From the NCBI GenBank assembly GCA_003565575.1, contig PXBV01000355.1, positions 1 through 12,884 of the forward strand: a DNA stretch of 12,884 nucleotides, in the 5' to 3' direction. Each line of letters starts with the position of its first letter. Within the stretch, counting starts at the first letter, position 1. Positions 6,881 through 12,884 of the stretch are shown piece after piece. This DNA is from Psychroflexus sp. GTDB lineage: Bacteria > Bacteroidota > Bacteroidia > Flavobacteriales > Flavobacteriaceae. The position numbers and the translations under genes are program-made. Under the pieces are notes generated by a model. It was not told the origin of the DNA. It searched no databases and saw only the letters and a list, made by a program, of their open reading frames with translations.

Positions 6881-7392
6881 TTTACAAGTACAGAATTGTT
6901 TTGGACACCATAGAAGATGTCATTCGGGATATAGAACTAAGAGAAAGTTCCACACTTGAAGACTTGCATAATTCCATCGCCCAAGCCTTTGGTTTTGACG
7001 GCACTGAAATGGCCTCTTTCTACAAAAGTGATGAAGAGTGGAATCAAGGAGAAGAGTATATGCTGTTTTCTATGGGTGAAGAAGATGAAGGCGTGAATAT
7101 GATGAATGAAACGAGTTTGGATAGCGTGTTTTCAAGATCTGAAACCAAAATGATTTATGTGTATGATTTCTTCAACATGTGGACCTTCTATGTAGAGCTA
7201 GCCGATATAGCAGAACCTCAAGATGGGCAAGATTACCCCAACTTGTTGTTTGCCCAAGGGCAACTGCCAGAATCTCCACCTGATAAAGTCTTTGAAGCCG
7301 AAGAAATGGATGATTTTAATGACGACTTAGACCATGACGACATTGAGTTTGAAAATCTTGATGATTTCGATTTTGATGAAAATTGGAATTAA
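6877..7392 (+). CDS. Plasmid pRiA4b ORF-3-like family protein with acidic tail
   Basis: The 171-residue protein has the pattern of the PRiA4_ORF3 (IS1096 TnpR-like) family. It opens YKYRIVLDTIEDVIRDIELR, then STLEDLHNSIAQAFGFDG (25-42), then ASFYKSDEEW, and later MIYVYDFFNMWTFYVEL (92-108), the paired aromatic strand typical of the family. The molecular function of this family is not established. The C-terminal 33 residues are extremely acidic (17 Asp/Glu in 139-171) with low complexity, probably disordered. There is no signal peptide or membrane segment. The start codon overlaps the ctaA stop (ATGA), so translation is probably coupled. Nothing here resembles a plasmid or transposon, so this looks like a resident chromosomal copy. 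Confidence 0.8.
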   Translation: MIYKYRIVLDTIEDVIRDIELRESSTLEDLHNSIAQAFGFDGTEMASFYKSDEEWNQGEEYMLFSMGEEDEGVNMMNETSLDSVFSRSETKMIYVYDFFNMWTFYVELADIAEPQDGQDYPNLLFAQGQLPESPPDKVFEAEEMDDFNDDLDHDDIEFENLDDFDFDENWN

Positions 7393-7427
7393 TCCCCAGC
7401 CCAACCTAAACCCTTTACATTACCATT

Positions 7428-8486
7428 ATGATCAATTTATTTAGTGCTCAAATTGAAAGCATGTCCATACATCGTGTTGGAAATAAAAGCAGAAACGAAT
7501 CTTTGTTTATTTCTGAACAACCTCACGAACTTTCTGATGAACTGAAACCCCTTATCAAAGAATATTTTCTTAAATCCTTTAGAGATAAAGAAGAGAATTA
7601 TTATCACTTTGTGCATGACACCGATTTAGAGTTTCACGAACTCTACAATCATACCACAGCCATTTTCAATAATCCGCTGGAAAGTCATGCGGTTTCCAAA
7701 AAAATAACACGACTCCTTTTTGAAGAATCCAAGCATCAGCACATCAAAGGTGGAGAAGTGTATGTGGTGTATTTTGAAAACATGCTCATCGACAATGAAA
7801 AAGTTTCTGCGGTAGGCATTTTTAAATCTGAATTAAAGCACGATTTCCTTCAGTTTAAAGAGAATCAAAATAACTTGGATCTCATTTTACAACAGGGCGT
7901 ATATCTTAATAAATTAGACAAAGGCGCTTTGATTTTCAATACTGAAAAAGAAAACGGTTATAAAATCCTTTCCGTTGATTCTAATAAATACGACACCAAA
8001 TATTGGCTTGAGCAGTTTTTACAAGTCGATTTTTTTGAAGATGAAAATTTTTACACCAAGAAGTATTTAAAATTCTGTGAGAATTTCGCTAAAGATGTTG
8101 TCCTCCCCGCTGAAGACAAGCAACAAGAGGTACTTTTCATGAACAAAGCGATGAATCATTTTGCGTCTAATGATAACTTCAATGAGCAAAATTTCTTGAA
8201 AGATGTGCTAGAAAATCCAGCTTTAGAACCTGAATTTCAAAACTATAAAACAGAAAAAGCTCCAAAATATAAAGTTGAAGACCTGTCTGACTTCCCCATT
8301 TCAAATACAGCGGTGACTGCCGCACGTAAAAAAATAAAAAGTGTTATCAACCTAGATACCAACGTCCAAATCAAAATGGACTTTATAAGTGGAGATAGTG
8401 CAGAAAAATTTATAGAAAAAGGTTGGGACGAAGACCGCCAGATGTTTTATTACCTCGTTTACTTCAACAAAGAAGAAAAAAGCTAA
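7428..8486 (+). CDS. Nucleoid-associated protein, NA37/NdpA (YejK-like) family
   Basis: The 352-residue protein belongs to the NA37 family, whose E. coli member YejK (NdpA) is found with the nucleoid. The clearest part is the N-terminal half: AQIESMSIHRVGNKSRNE (7-24), then LKPLIKEYFLKSF (39-51), FHELYNHTTAIFNNP (68-82) and the strand pair EVYVVYFENMLIDNEKVSAV (110-129). A typical family stretch, AVGIFKSELKHDFLQF, follows. Length matches the usual 330-350. The protein is soluble and charged with no export signal. It lies 35 nt after the pRiA4b-type gene and 17 nt before the M3 peptidase gene, so all three may share a transcript. The biochemical role of the family is poorly known; a DNA-associated cytosolic role is the family expectation. 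Confidence 0.85.
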   Translation: MINLFSAQIESMSIHRVGNKSRNESLFISEQPHELSDELKPLIKEYFLKSFRDKEENYYHFVHDTDLEFHELYNHTTAIFNNPLESHAVSKKITRLLFEESKHQHIKGGEVYVVYFENMLIDNEKVSAVGIFKSELKHDFLQFKENQNNLDLILQQGVYLNKLDKGALIFNTEKENGYKILSVDSNKYDTKYWLEQFLQVDFFEDENFYTKKYLKFCENFAKDVVLPAEDKQQEVLFMNKAMNHFASNDNFNEQNFLKDVLENPALEPEFQNYKTEKAPKYKVEDLSDFPISNTAVTAARKKIKSVINLDTNVQIKMDFISGDSAEKFIEKGWDEDRQMFYYLVYFNKEEKS

Positions 8487-8503
8487 ATCAAAAAAAATAA
8501 TTT

Positions 8504-10534
8504 ATGTCAGAAATAAATCCACTACTTCAAAATTTTGACCATCCTCCATTTTCTAAGATGAAAACTGAACATTTCAAACCTGCATTTGTTGAAAGTTTAA
8601 AGCAAGCAAGGAAAGAAATTGATGCCATAGTTCAAAATACTGAAGAACCTTCTTTTCAAAACACCATTGAAGCCTTAGAATTTTCTGGTAATGCCTTAGG
8701 AAGAATTTCAAGTATATTTTTCAATTTAAATTCTGCGGAAACCAACCCTGACATTCAACAATTAGCTCAAGAAATTTCACCCTTGTTGAGTGAGTTCAAT
8801 AACGATTTACTTCTAAATAAAGATTTATTTCAAAAGATAAAGCAGATTTACACCCAACAATCCCATCACGAGTATTCTGATGAACAAGTGATGTTATTGG
8901 AGAAAATCTACAAAAATTTTACCAGAAATGGGGCAAATTTAGAAAAGGAAAAACAAGCTCGATTGAGAGATATTGATAAATCCTTATCGAAAACGTCATT
9001 AAAGTTTGGAGAAAATGTTTTAGCAGAAACCAATAATTTTGAATTACACCTTACTGACGAAGACCAACTAAAAGGCATTCCTGAAGCTGTAAAAGAATCT
9101 GCCAGAGAATTGGCTCAAGAAAAGAAAAAGGAGGGATTTATTTTAACTTTAGATTATCCTACTTATATCCCAGTGATGAAGTTTGCAGAAAATAGACAGC
9201 TTAGAAAAGAACTGTTTTTGGGCTTTGGTTCTAAAGCCTTTAAAGATAACTCTTTTAATAACGAACAAAATGTTTTAAACATCGTGAAACTAAGATTGGA
9301 ACGAGCTAATCTTTTAGGTTTTGAATCTCACGCTGATTTTGTGCTGCAAGAACGGATGGCAAAAAGCTTTGACAACGTCCAAACCTTTCTAGACGATATT
9401 CTTGAAAAAGCCTTACCCGCAGCCAAAAAAGAAATAGAAGAATTGAAAGCTTTTGCACTCCAATGTGATGGAATTGAAGACTTCCAGAAATGGGATAAGG
9501 CTTACTACACCGAAAAGCTAAAACAAAAGAAATTCGATCTAGATGAAGAAAGTTTAAAGCCTTACTTTGAATTAAATCAAGTCATCCATGGTATGTTTGA
9601 TATTGCCTCTAAGCTTTTTAACCTATCTTTTGAAAAAGTAGAGGACATTGATGTGTATCATCAAGATGTGGTAACTTATAAAGTTTATGAAGACAAAAAG
9701 TACTTAGCTACATTATACGCTGACTTTCATCCAAGACCAGGCAAGCGGGATGGTGCTTGGATGACTACCTATAAAGACCAATATCATCGCGGCAGTGTGG
9801 AGGAAAGACCGCAAGTGTCTATTGTTTGTAATTTTACAAAGCCTACCAAACACAAACCCTCATTGCTTACCTTTAGTGAAGTTACCACCTTGTTTCATGA
9901 GTTTGGCCACGCCCTTCATGCCATGAACGCCAACACTACCTACCCTTCACTATCGGGAGCTTCTGTGTATTGGGATTTTGTGGAGCTTCCAAGTCAGTTA
10001 CTGGAAAATTGGTGTTATGAAAAAGAAGCTATGGAACTTTTTGCCAAACACTACGAAACGGGGGAGGTCTTACCCATTGAGTATATTGAGAAAATAAAAA
10101 AGTCCTCTAACTTTTTGGAAGGCTTACAAACTACAAGACAAGTGAGCTTTGGAAAGCTAGATATGGCTTGGCATGCCCTCACAACTATGGAAGGCATAAA
10201 CGATGTAAAAGCACATGAAGATAAAGCCTTTGAAATGACAGAACTTCTACCAGAAGTCAAAAACAATTGCATGAGCACCGCTTTTGGTCACATTTTCCAA
10301 GGTGGCTACAGCTCAGGATATTATTCTTATAAGTGGGCAGAAGTTCTGGATGCCGATGCTTTTGAATATTTTAAAGAACATGGCATTTTTGATGCAAGAG
10401 TTGCCGAAAAATACAAGGAAACTATTTTGCAAAAAGGAGGCACTGTAGAACCGATGAAGCTTTATAAATTATTCAGAGGCAAAGAACCAGACCCTTCAGC
10501 TTTGCTAAAACGAGCTGGCTTGGTTTCGACTTAA
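8504..10534 (+). CDS. M3-family zinc metallopeptidase (Dcp/oligopeptidase A type)
   Basis: This 676-residue thimet-type peptidase should degrade short peptides in the cytosol. The zinc site is complete: HEFGH at 465-469 (His465, catalytic Glu466, His469) and the third ligand Glu494 in DFVELPSQ, at the 25-residue spacing normal for M3. The substrate-binding loop HIFQGGYSSGYYSY (596-609) carries the conserved His and Tyr residues. The N-terminus NPLLQNFDHPPFSKMK and the helical lid (about 30-250) match peptidyl-dipeptidase Dcp and oligopeptidase A, both near 680 residues. Choosing between them needs alignment, so no symbol is given. No signal peptide is present, unlike some secreted Bacteroidota M3 enzymes. 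It is the last gene of the plus-strand run and converges on a broken minus-strand gene. Confidence 0.93.
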   Translation: MSEINPLLQNFDHPPFSKMKTEHFKPAFVESLKQARKEIDAIVQNTEEPSFQNTIEALEFSGNALGRISSIFFNLNSAETNPDIQQLAQEISPLLSEFNNDLLLNKDLFQKIKQIYTQQSHHEYSDEQVMLLEKIYKNFTRNGANLEKEKQARLRDIDKSLSKTSLKFGENVLAETNNFELHLTDEDQLKGIPEAVKESARELAQEKKKEGFILTLDYPTYIPVMKFAENRQLRKELFLGFGSKAFKDNSFNNEQNVLNIVKLRLERANLLGFESHADFVLQERMAKSFDNVQTFLDDILEKALPAAKKEIEELKAFALQCDGIEDFQKWDKAYYTEKLKQKKFDLDEESLKPYFELNQVIHGMFDIASKLFNLSFEKVEDIDVYHQDVVTYKVYEDKKYLATLYADFHPRPGKRDGAWMTTYKDQYHRGSVEERPQVSIVCNFTKPTKHKPSLLTFSEVTTLFHEFGHALHAMNANTTYPSLSGASVYWDFVELPSQLLENWCYEKEAMELFAKHYETGEVLPIEYIEKIKKSSNFLEGLQTTRQVSFGKLDMAWHALTTMEGINDVKAHEDKAFEMTELLPEVKNNCMSTAFGHIFQGGYSSGYYSYKWAEVLDADAFEYFKEHGIFDARVAEKYKETILQKGGTVEPMKLYKLFRGKEPDPSALLKRAGLVST

Positions 10535-10578
10535 GTATAAGTTTTAGGAAGCATTGAAATTGATAATCATAGTTTGAT

Positions 10579-11004
10579 TTAAAATTCAGTACGGGAGTTT
10601 TTGGTTTTGATAAAATCAAATTTCCCGTAAAATTGAGGTGTTTCTAAAACACGCTTGAATGCATATTTTGCATGTCGATGTCTTATAAGTATATCAAAAT
10701 CATACTGTTTACCAGAGATTTCTGTGATTCTAATGTAATTTTGTTTCCATAAATTGAGTGTGTTGACCAACTTCCATAGTCCATATAGTTTAGATATAGG
10801 TGCTTTAGGTCTTTTAAGTCAACGGTGTTTTGTTCACCGTTTAGGTGTAATTCGATACGTTCAGGTGAAATTTTAAGTTTTACTGTTTTTTTAGGTTTAA
10901 TCAAACTTTTTCCAAAAAATATAAATCCCCGTGGCATATATAGCAACACACAGGAACTTCAAATAACTAATCCCACAAAAAACTAAGAAATCGAACAAGA
11001 AAAT
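10579..11004 (-). pseudogene. Frameshifted small membrane-anchored protein of unknown family
   Basis: Three minus-strand reading-frame segments join into one plausible protein of about 140 residues. The first (11004 to about 10912) encodes a hydrophobic helix containing FLVFCGISYLKFLCVAIYAT and ending IFWKK. The second (about 10911 to 10743) continues KPKKTVKLKISPERIELHLN and ends at THSIYGNK. The third (about 10742 to 10579) runs NYIRITEISGKQYDFDILIR to the end KNSRTEF and a TAA stop. Each shift falls at a homopolymer: TTTTT at 10907-10911 (one base too many) and TTTT at 10739-10742 (one too few). The soluble part looks like alternating beta strands, perhaps PH-like, but I do not recognise the family. 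No start codon is certain: an in-frame TGA lies at 11007-11005 and the first candidate is TTG at 10998. Either a decaying gene or sequencing errors would explain it. Confidence 0.55.
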
Positions 11005-11019
11005 TCAAATTCGATTCTT
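10985..11019. repeat. Imperfect inverted repeat at the 5' end of the broken gene
   Basis: AAGAAATCGAA (10985-10995) and TTCGATTCTT (11010-11019) are complementary with one bulged A, leaving a 14-nt AT-rich loop. It has no T-tract that would make it a clear terminator on either strand. Its role is unknown; it may be chance structure in AT-rich DNA. Confidence 0.3.
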
Positions 11020-11087
11020 TAATTGTGATATTTTCTGAAAGTAACTAATGAAATGATTAACTTTTAAAAGTGGGCGCCACATAAAAT

Positions 11088-11113
11088 AAAAAACCCCTGA
11101 TTTACAGGGGTTT
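11088..11113 (-). terminator. Terminator of tRNA-Arg transcript
   Basis: A perfect 9-bp stem AAACCCCTG (11091-11099) and CAGGGGTTT (11105-11113) with a 5-nt loop lies 14 nt past the tRNA 3' end. On the minus strand the hairpin runs straight into TTTTTTATTTTAT, a textbook intrinsic terminator. It should isolate the broken gene downstream from tRNA transcription. Confidence 0.85.
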
Positions 11114-11127
11114 AAGTGGTAATATTG

Positions 11128-11201
11128 TGACCTCGGCAGGATTCAAACCTGCAACCTTCTGAGCCGTAATCAGATGCGCTATTCAGTTGCGCCACGAGGC
11201 C
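11128..11201 (-). tRNA. tRNA-Arg (anticodon ACG)
   Basis: The 74-nt minus-strand sequence folds into a full cloverleaf. The acceptor pairs GGCCTCG with CGAGGTC (one G-U) and is followed by discriminator A. The D arm is GCGCAACTGAATAGCGC. The anticodon arm is TCTGA-TTACGGC-TCAGA, with ACG at positions 34-36. The variable loop is AGGTT and the T arm is GCAGG-TTTGAAT-CCTGC. ACG reads the CGN arginine box after A34-to-inosine editing. CCA is not encoded, so the tRNA depends on the CCA-adding enzyme. A good promoter lies about 50 nt upstream and a strong terminator 14 nt downstream, so it is a single-gene unit. I saw no att-like duplication or integrase beside it. Confidence 0.96.
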
Positions 11202-11250
11202 TTTGGTAGTTTAGACGCACTACTAGCGTTGATTCTTGGCGTGATACAAT

Positions 11251-11281
11251 CAAATTTATAAGCGTCCCGATTTGCAATCAA
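11251..11281 (-). promoter_or_regulatory. Proximal promoter of tRNA-Arg
   Basis: On the minus strand TTG (11281-11279), a 20-nt spacer and an exact TAnnTTTG box TAAATTTG (11258-11251) form a good Bacteroidota promoter. Transcription would start near 11244, giving a 5' leader of about 40 nt before the mature tRNA. Confidence 0.55.
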
Positions 11282-11352
11282 TATCCGCTATTTGGTTGTA
11301 CTATTTGAACTTGTGATGAAATCTACTCAAAACATAAATCTGAATTAAAAAT

Positions 11353-11397
11353 TTAAATCTTATATGATATAATATTCTTAATTCCGAATCTCATCAT
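11353..11397 (-). other. Possible 14-codon leader ORF behind the distal promoter
   Basis: Starting ATGATG a few nucleotides after the expected start of the distal minus-strand promoter, this frame encodes MMRFGIKNIISYKI and ends at TAA. Nothing but its position supports translation, and an ORF this short is expected by chance. It overlaps a small hairpin (CCGAA at 11384-11388 with TTCGG at 11401-11405). Confidence 0.15.
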
Positions 11398-11406
11398 AAT
11401 TTCGGA

Positions 11407-11435
11407 TTGCAAATATATTTCTTTTTATACTTTTA
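11407..11435 (+). promoter_or_regulatory. Probable apt promoter
   Basis: TTG (11407-11409), an 18-nt spacer and TACTTTTA (11428-11435), one base off TAnnTTTG, precede the apt ATG by 23 nt. It overlaps the stronger-looking minus-strand promoter, so polymerase binding to the two is likely to be mutually exclusive. Confidence 0.4.
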
Positions 11436-11440
11436 CCAAA
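11410..11440 (-). promoter_or_regulatory. Distal canonical promoter facing the tRNA-Arg gene
   Basis: The minus strand carries TTTG (11440-11437), a 19-nt spacer and TATATTTG (11417-11410), an exact match to both Bacteroidota elements at an ideal distance. It starts transcription near 11403, about 200 nt upstream of the tRNA, which already has a nearer promoter. The boxes interleave with the opposing apt promoter. The product could be a long tRNA precursor or a small RNA. Apart from the proximal promoter, the 11202-11400 stretch contains no recognisable gene. Confidence 0.5.
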
Positions 11441-11458
11441 CATTAAACCATATTTATC

Positions 11459-11971
11459 ATGCAACTTACTGATTATATCCGAACTGTTGAAGATTTCCCG
11501 AAACAAGGCATTTCGTATAAAGACATCACCCCTTTACTTTTAGACAGTAAAGCCTGTAAACATGCGGTTTCTGAAATCATAAAAGGCTTAAATGGTGAAC
11601 GGATCACAAAGGTGGTAGGCATAGAATCGCGTGGTTTTTTGTTCGGTATGCTTCTGGCCAACGCCTTAGATGTAGGTTTTGTCCCTATAAGAAAGCAAGG
11701 GAAGTTGCCAGCCGAAACCCATAGCCAATCTTACGAGTTGGAATACGGCAGCGATACCATCGAGATTCATAAAGATGCTATACATCAAGGGGATAGAATT
11801 TTGCTGCATGACGATTTGCTAGCTACTGGCGGTACAGCTGCGGCAGCCTACCAACTTATCAAAGAACTAAAAGGTGAGATTGTTCAAGTTAATTTTATTG
11901 TGGAACTGGATAGCCTAAACGGCAGACGTCTTTTGCCTAAAGCTAAAATCAATTCTTTAATTCACTACTAA
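11459..11971 (+). CDS. apt: Adenine phosphoribosyltransferase
   Basis: This cytosolic purine-salvage enzyme converts adenine plus PRPP to AMP and pyrophosphate. The 170 residues match the family length (~170-180). Visible features are the N-terminal FPKQGISYKDITPLL (13-27), KVVGIESRGFLFG (51-63), the RKQGKLP loop (78-84) with the following YELEYGSDTIEIHKDA (92-107), and the PRPP-binding motif RILLHDDLLATGGT (113-126). In the usual version the motif reads V-D-D-L-L-A-T-G-G-T; here His117 replaces the hydrophobic or Val residue before the acidic pair, a mild variation. The gene has its own promoter, and the 125-nt gap to folE suggests separate transcription. Confidence 0.96.
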   Translation: MQLTDYIRTVEDFPKQGISYKDITPLLLDSKACKHAVSEIIKGLNGERITKVVGIESRGFLFGMLLANALDVGFVPIRKQGKLPAETHSQSYELEYGSDTIEIHKDAIHQGDRILLHDDLLATGGTAAAAYQLIKELKGEIVQVNFIVELDSLNGRRLLPKAKINSLIHY

Positions 11972-12068
11972 ACGGTATTAAATTCAGAATAAATACAAAG
12001 GCTTAGTTAATTTGTAACTTAAAAGCCAATAAAGAAACAACTTAGAACTCCAAAAACCACAAAAAAAC

Positions 12069-12076
12069 TATCTTTG
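12069..12076 (+). promoter_or_regulatory. -7 box for folE (and probably cysS)
   Basis: TATCTTTG is an exact TAnnTTTG match 20 nt upstream of the folE ATG. The -33 region is not clear; a TTAG at 12042-12045 would be 23 nt away. Given the 3-nt gap between folE and cysS, this promoter probably drives both. Confidence 0.5.
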
Positions 12077-12096
12077 CACCCACTAATTTTTGAAAA

Positions 12097-12774
12097 ATGT
12101 GCGCACATAAACACAATGAGTTAACAGACGAAATCGGCGACAACCATATAGCAACTTCCTACGAGAACCCTGTGAGAGAGGATGCTTTTGTTCTTTCTGA
12201 TGATGAAAAAATAGAAAAAATAAAAAGTCACGTTCATGAAATTATGGAAACGCTAGGCATGGACATGACCGATGATAGCTTGAGAGGGACTCCAAAACGA
12301 GTGGCCAAAATGTATGTGAATGAAATTTTTGGAGGTCTTAATCCTGAAAAAAAGCCAAAGGCATCTACATTTGAAAACAACTATAAATATGGTGAAATGC
12401 TAGTAGAAAAAAACATTACAGTTTACTCTACTTGTGAACACCATCTTTTACCAATTATTGGAAGAGCTCACGTTGCTTATATTTCTAGCGGAAGAGTTGT
12501 AGGGCTATCCAAAATGAACCGAATTGTTAACTATTACGCTAAAAGACCTCAAGTCCAAGAACGCCTTACTATGCAGATTGTGAAGGAATTGCAGAAAGCC
12601 TTAAATACGGAAGACGTTGCGTGTATTATTGATGCGAAGCACCTTTGCGTAAACAGTAGAGGGATTAACGATATTGAAAGCAGCACCGTAACAAGCGAAT
12701 TTGGCGGTAAATTTAAGAATGAAAATGTGAGAAAAGAACTTCTCAATTACATTAAATTGGACACAAAATTTTAA
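12097..12774 (+). CDS. folE: GTP cyclohydrolase I
   Basis: This cytosolic, homodecameric zinc enzyme converts GTP to 7,8-dihydroneopterin triphosphate, the entry step to folate, tetrahydropterins and queuosine-type precursors. The 225-residue protein has an N-terminal helical region (about 1-100, with DDSLRGTPKRVAKMYVNEIF) and the T-fold catalytic domain. Conserved residues line up with E. coli FolE at an offset of 3: zinc ligands Cys113 and His116 in STCEHHLLP and Cys184 in KHLCVNSRG, general acid His115, and His182. SKMNRIVNYYAKRPQVQERL (138-157) carries the substrate Gln-Glu pair. The complete Cys/His set indicates the zinc-dependent type IA enzyme. The start is fixed by a promoter 20 nt upstream. 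cysS begins 3 nt after the stop. Confidence 0.97.
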   Translation: MCAHKHNELTDEIGDNHIATSYENPVREDAFVLSDDEKIEKIKSHVHEIMETLGMDMTDDSLRGTPKRVAKMYVNEIFGGLNPEKKPKASTFENNYKYGEMLVEKNITVYSTCEHHLLPIIGRAHVAYISSGRVVGLSKMNRIVNYYAKRPQVQERLTMQIVKELQKALNTEDVACIIDAKHLCVNSRGINDIESSTVTSEFGGKFKNENVRKELLNYIKLDTKF

Positions 12775-12777
12775 AAA

Positions 12778-12884
12778 ATGGCTTTGTACAAGCACCAAAC
12801 TCTAAAGATTTATAATTCTATTTCTGGGGAAAAAGAAGAGTTTAAACCCATTACCGAAGGTTATGTAGGCATGTATGTTTGTGG
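12778..12884 (+). CDS. cysS: Cysteinyl-tRNA synthetase (partial, N-terminus only)
   Basis: The first 35 codons plus two bases are present and the gene runs off the right edge. The protein starts MALYKHQTLKIYNSISGEKE and continues through GYVGMYVCG. The L-x-I-Y-N-S/T opening and the VGMYVCG motif, whose Cys is the first zinc ligand for cysteine recognition, are diagnostic of class I CysRS. Here that Cys is the 35th residue. It starts 3 nt after the folE stop, so the two genes are almost certainly one transcript. The enzyme charges tRNA-Cys in the cytosol. Confidence 0.93.
   Translation, partial: MALYKHQTLKIYNSISGEKEEFKPITEGYVGMYVC

Noticed and set aside
11074..11080. GCGCCAC matching the tRNA-Arg 5' region, considered as a tRNA remnant or att site
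   Set aside because: Only 7 nt match and no integrase or second repeat is present.
11005..11082. 25-codon minus-strand ORF starting MWRPLL just upstream of the broken gene
   Set aside because: It begins right after the tRNA terminator, has no promoter box and ends in TGA. It is in frame with the hydrophobic segment, but its sequence adds nothing protein-like, so chance is likely.
12000..12027. GGCTT...AAGCC hairpin between apt and folE
   Set aside because: A broken AT-rich stem with no following T-run; not enough for a terminator call.
1..12884. CRISPR array, insertion sequence, prophage or toxin-antitoxin or defence module
   Set aside because: No spaced direct repeats, transposase, integrase, phage or paired small-gene signatures were seen on either strand.

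Overview
The window is AT-rich chromosomal DNA that looks like a member of the Flavobacteriaceae (Bacteroidota). The support is threefold. Several start sites are preceded by the Bacteroidota sigma-factor -7 box TAnnTTTG, four of them as exact TATCTTTG or TATATTTG. There are almost no Shine-Dalgarno sequences. The protein sequences (DapD, CtaA/Cox15, NA37, GTP cyclohydrolase I) read as flavobacterial. No prophage, transposase, CRISPR array or large repeat was seen.

Layout. The left edge holds the start of ruvX on the minus strand, divergent from dapD (lysine/diaminopimelate synthesis). dapD converges on a two-gene minus-strand unit, a lipopolysaccharide-kinase-like protein followed by a GT2/galactosyltransferase-type glycosyltransferase. 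A pair of perfect GC-rich hairpins lies between them. A second glycosyltransferase, of the WaaE/LgtF type, starts divergently from the kinase gene, so 1.2-3.7 kb is a small cell-surface (lipid A-core type) sugar cluster. A long plus-strand run follows: tsaC and cca (tRNA t6A modification and CCA addition, 1 nt apart), ctaA (heme A synthase), a pRiA4b ORF-3-like protein overlapping ctaA by 4 nt, an NA37 nucleoid-associated protein, and a cytosolic M3 metallopeptidase.

From 10.5 to 11.5 kb there is little intact coding sequence. It holds a small minus-strand gene broken by two apparent homopolymer frameshifts, a strong terminator, a tRNA-Arg(ACG) gene with its own promoter, and a second canonical promoter about 200 nt farther upstream that lies back to back with the apt promoter. 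The right end carries apt (adenine salvage), folE (GTP cyclohydrolase I) and the first 36 codons of cysS.

Most of the content is housekeeping. The least explained parts are the frameshifted membrane-protein remnant, the distal minus-strand promoter upstream of the tRNA, and the acidic pRiA4b ORF-3 protein coupled to heme A synthase. I did not find a convincing new multi-gene system.
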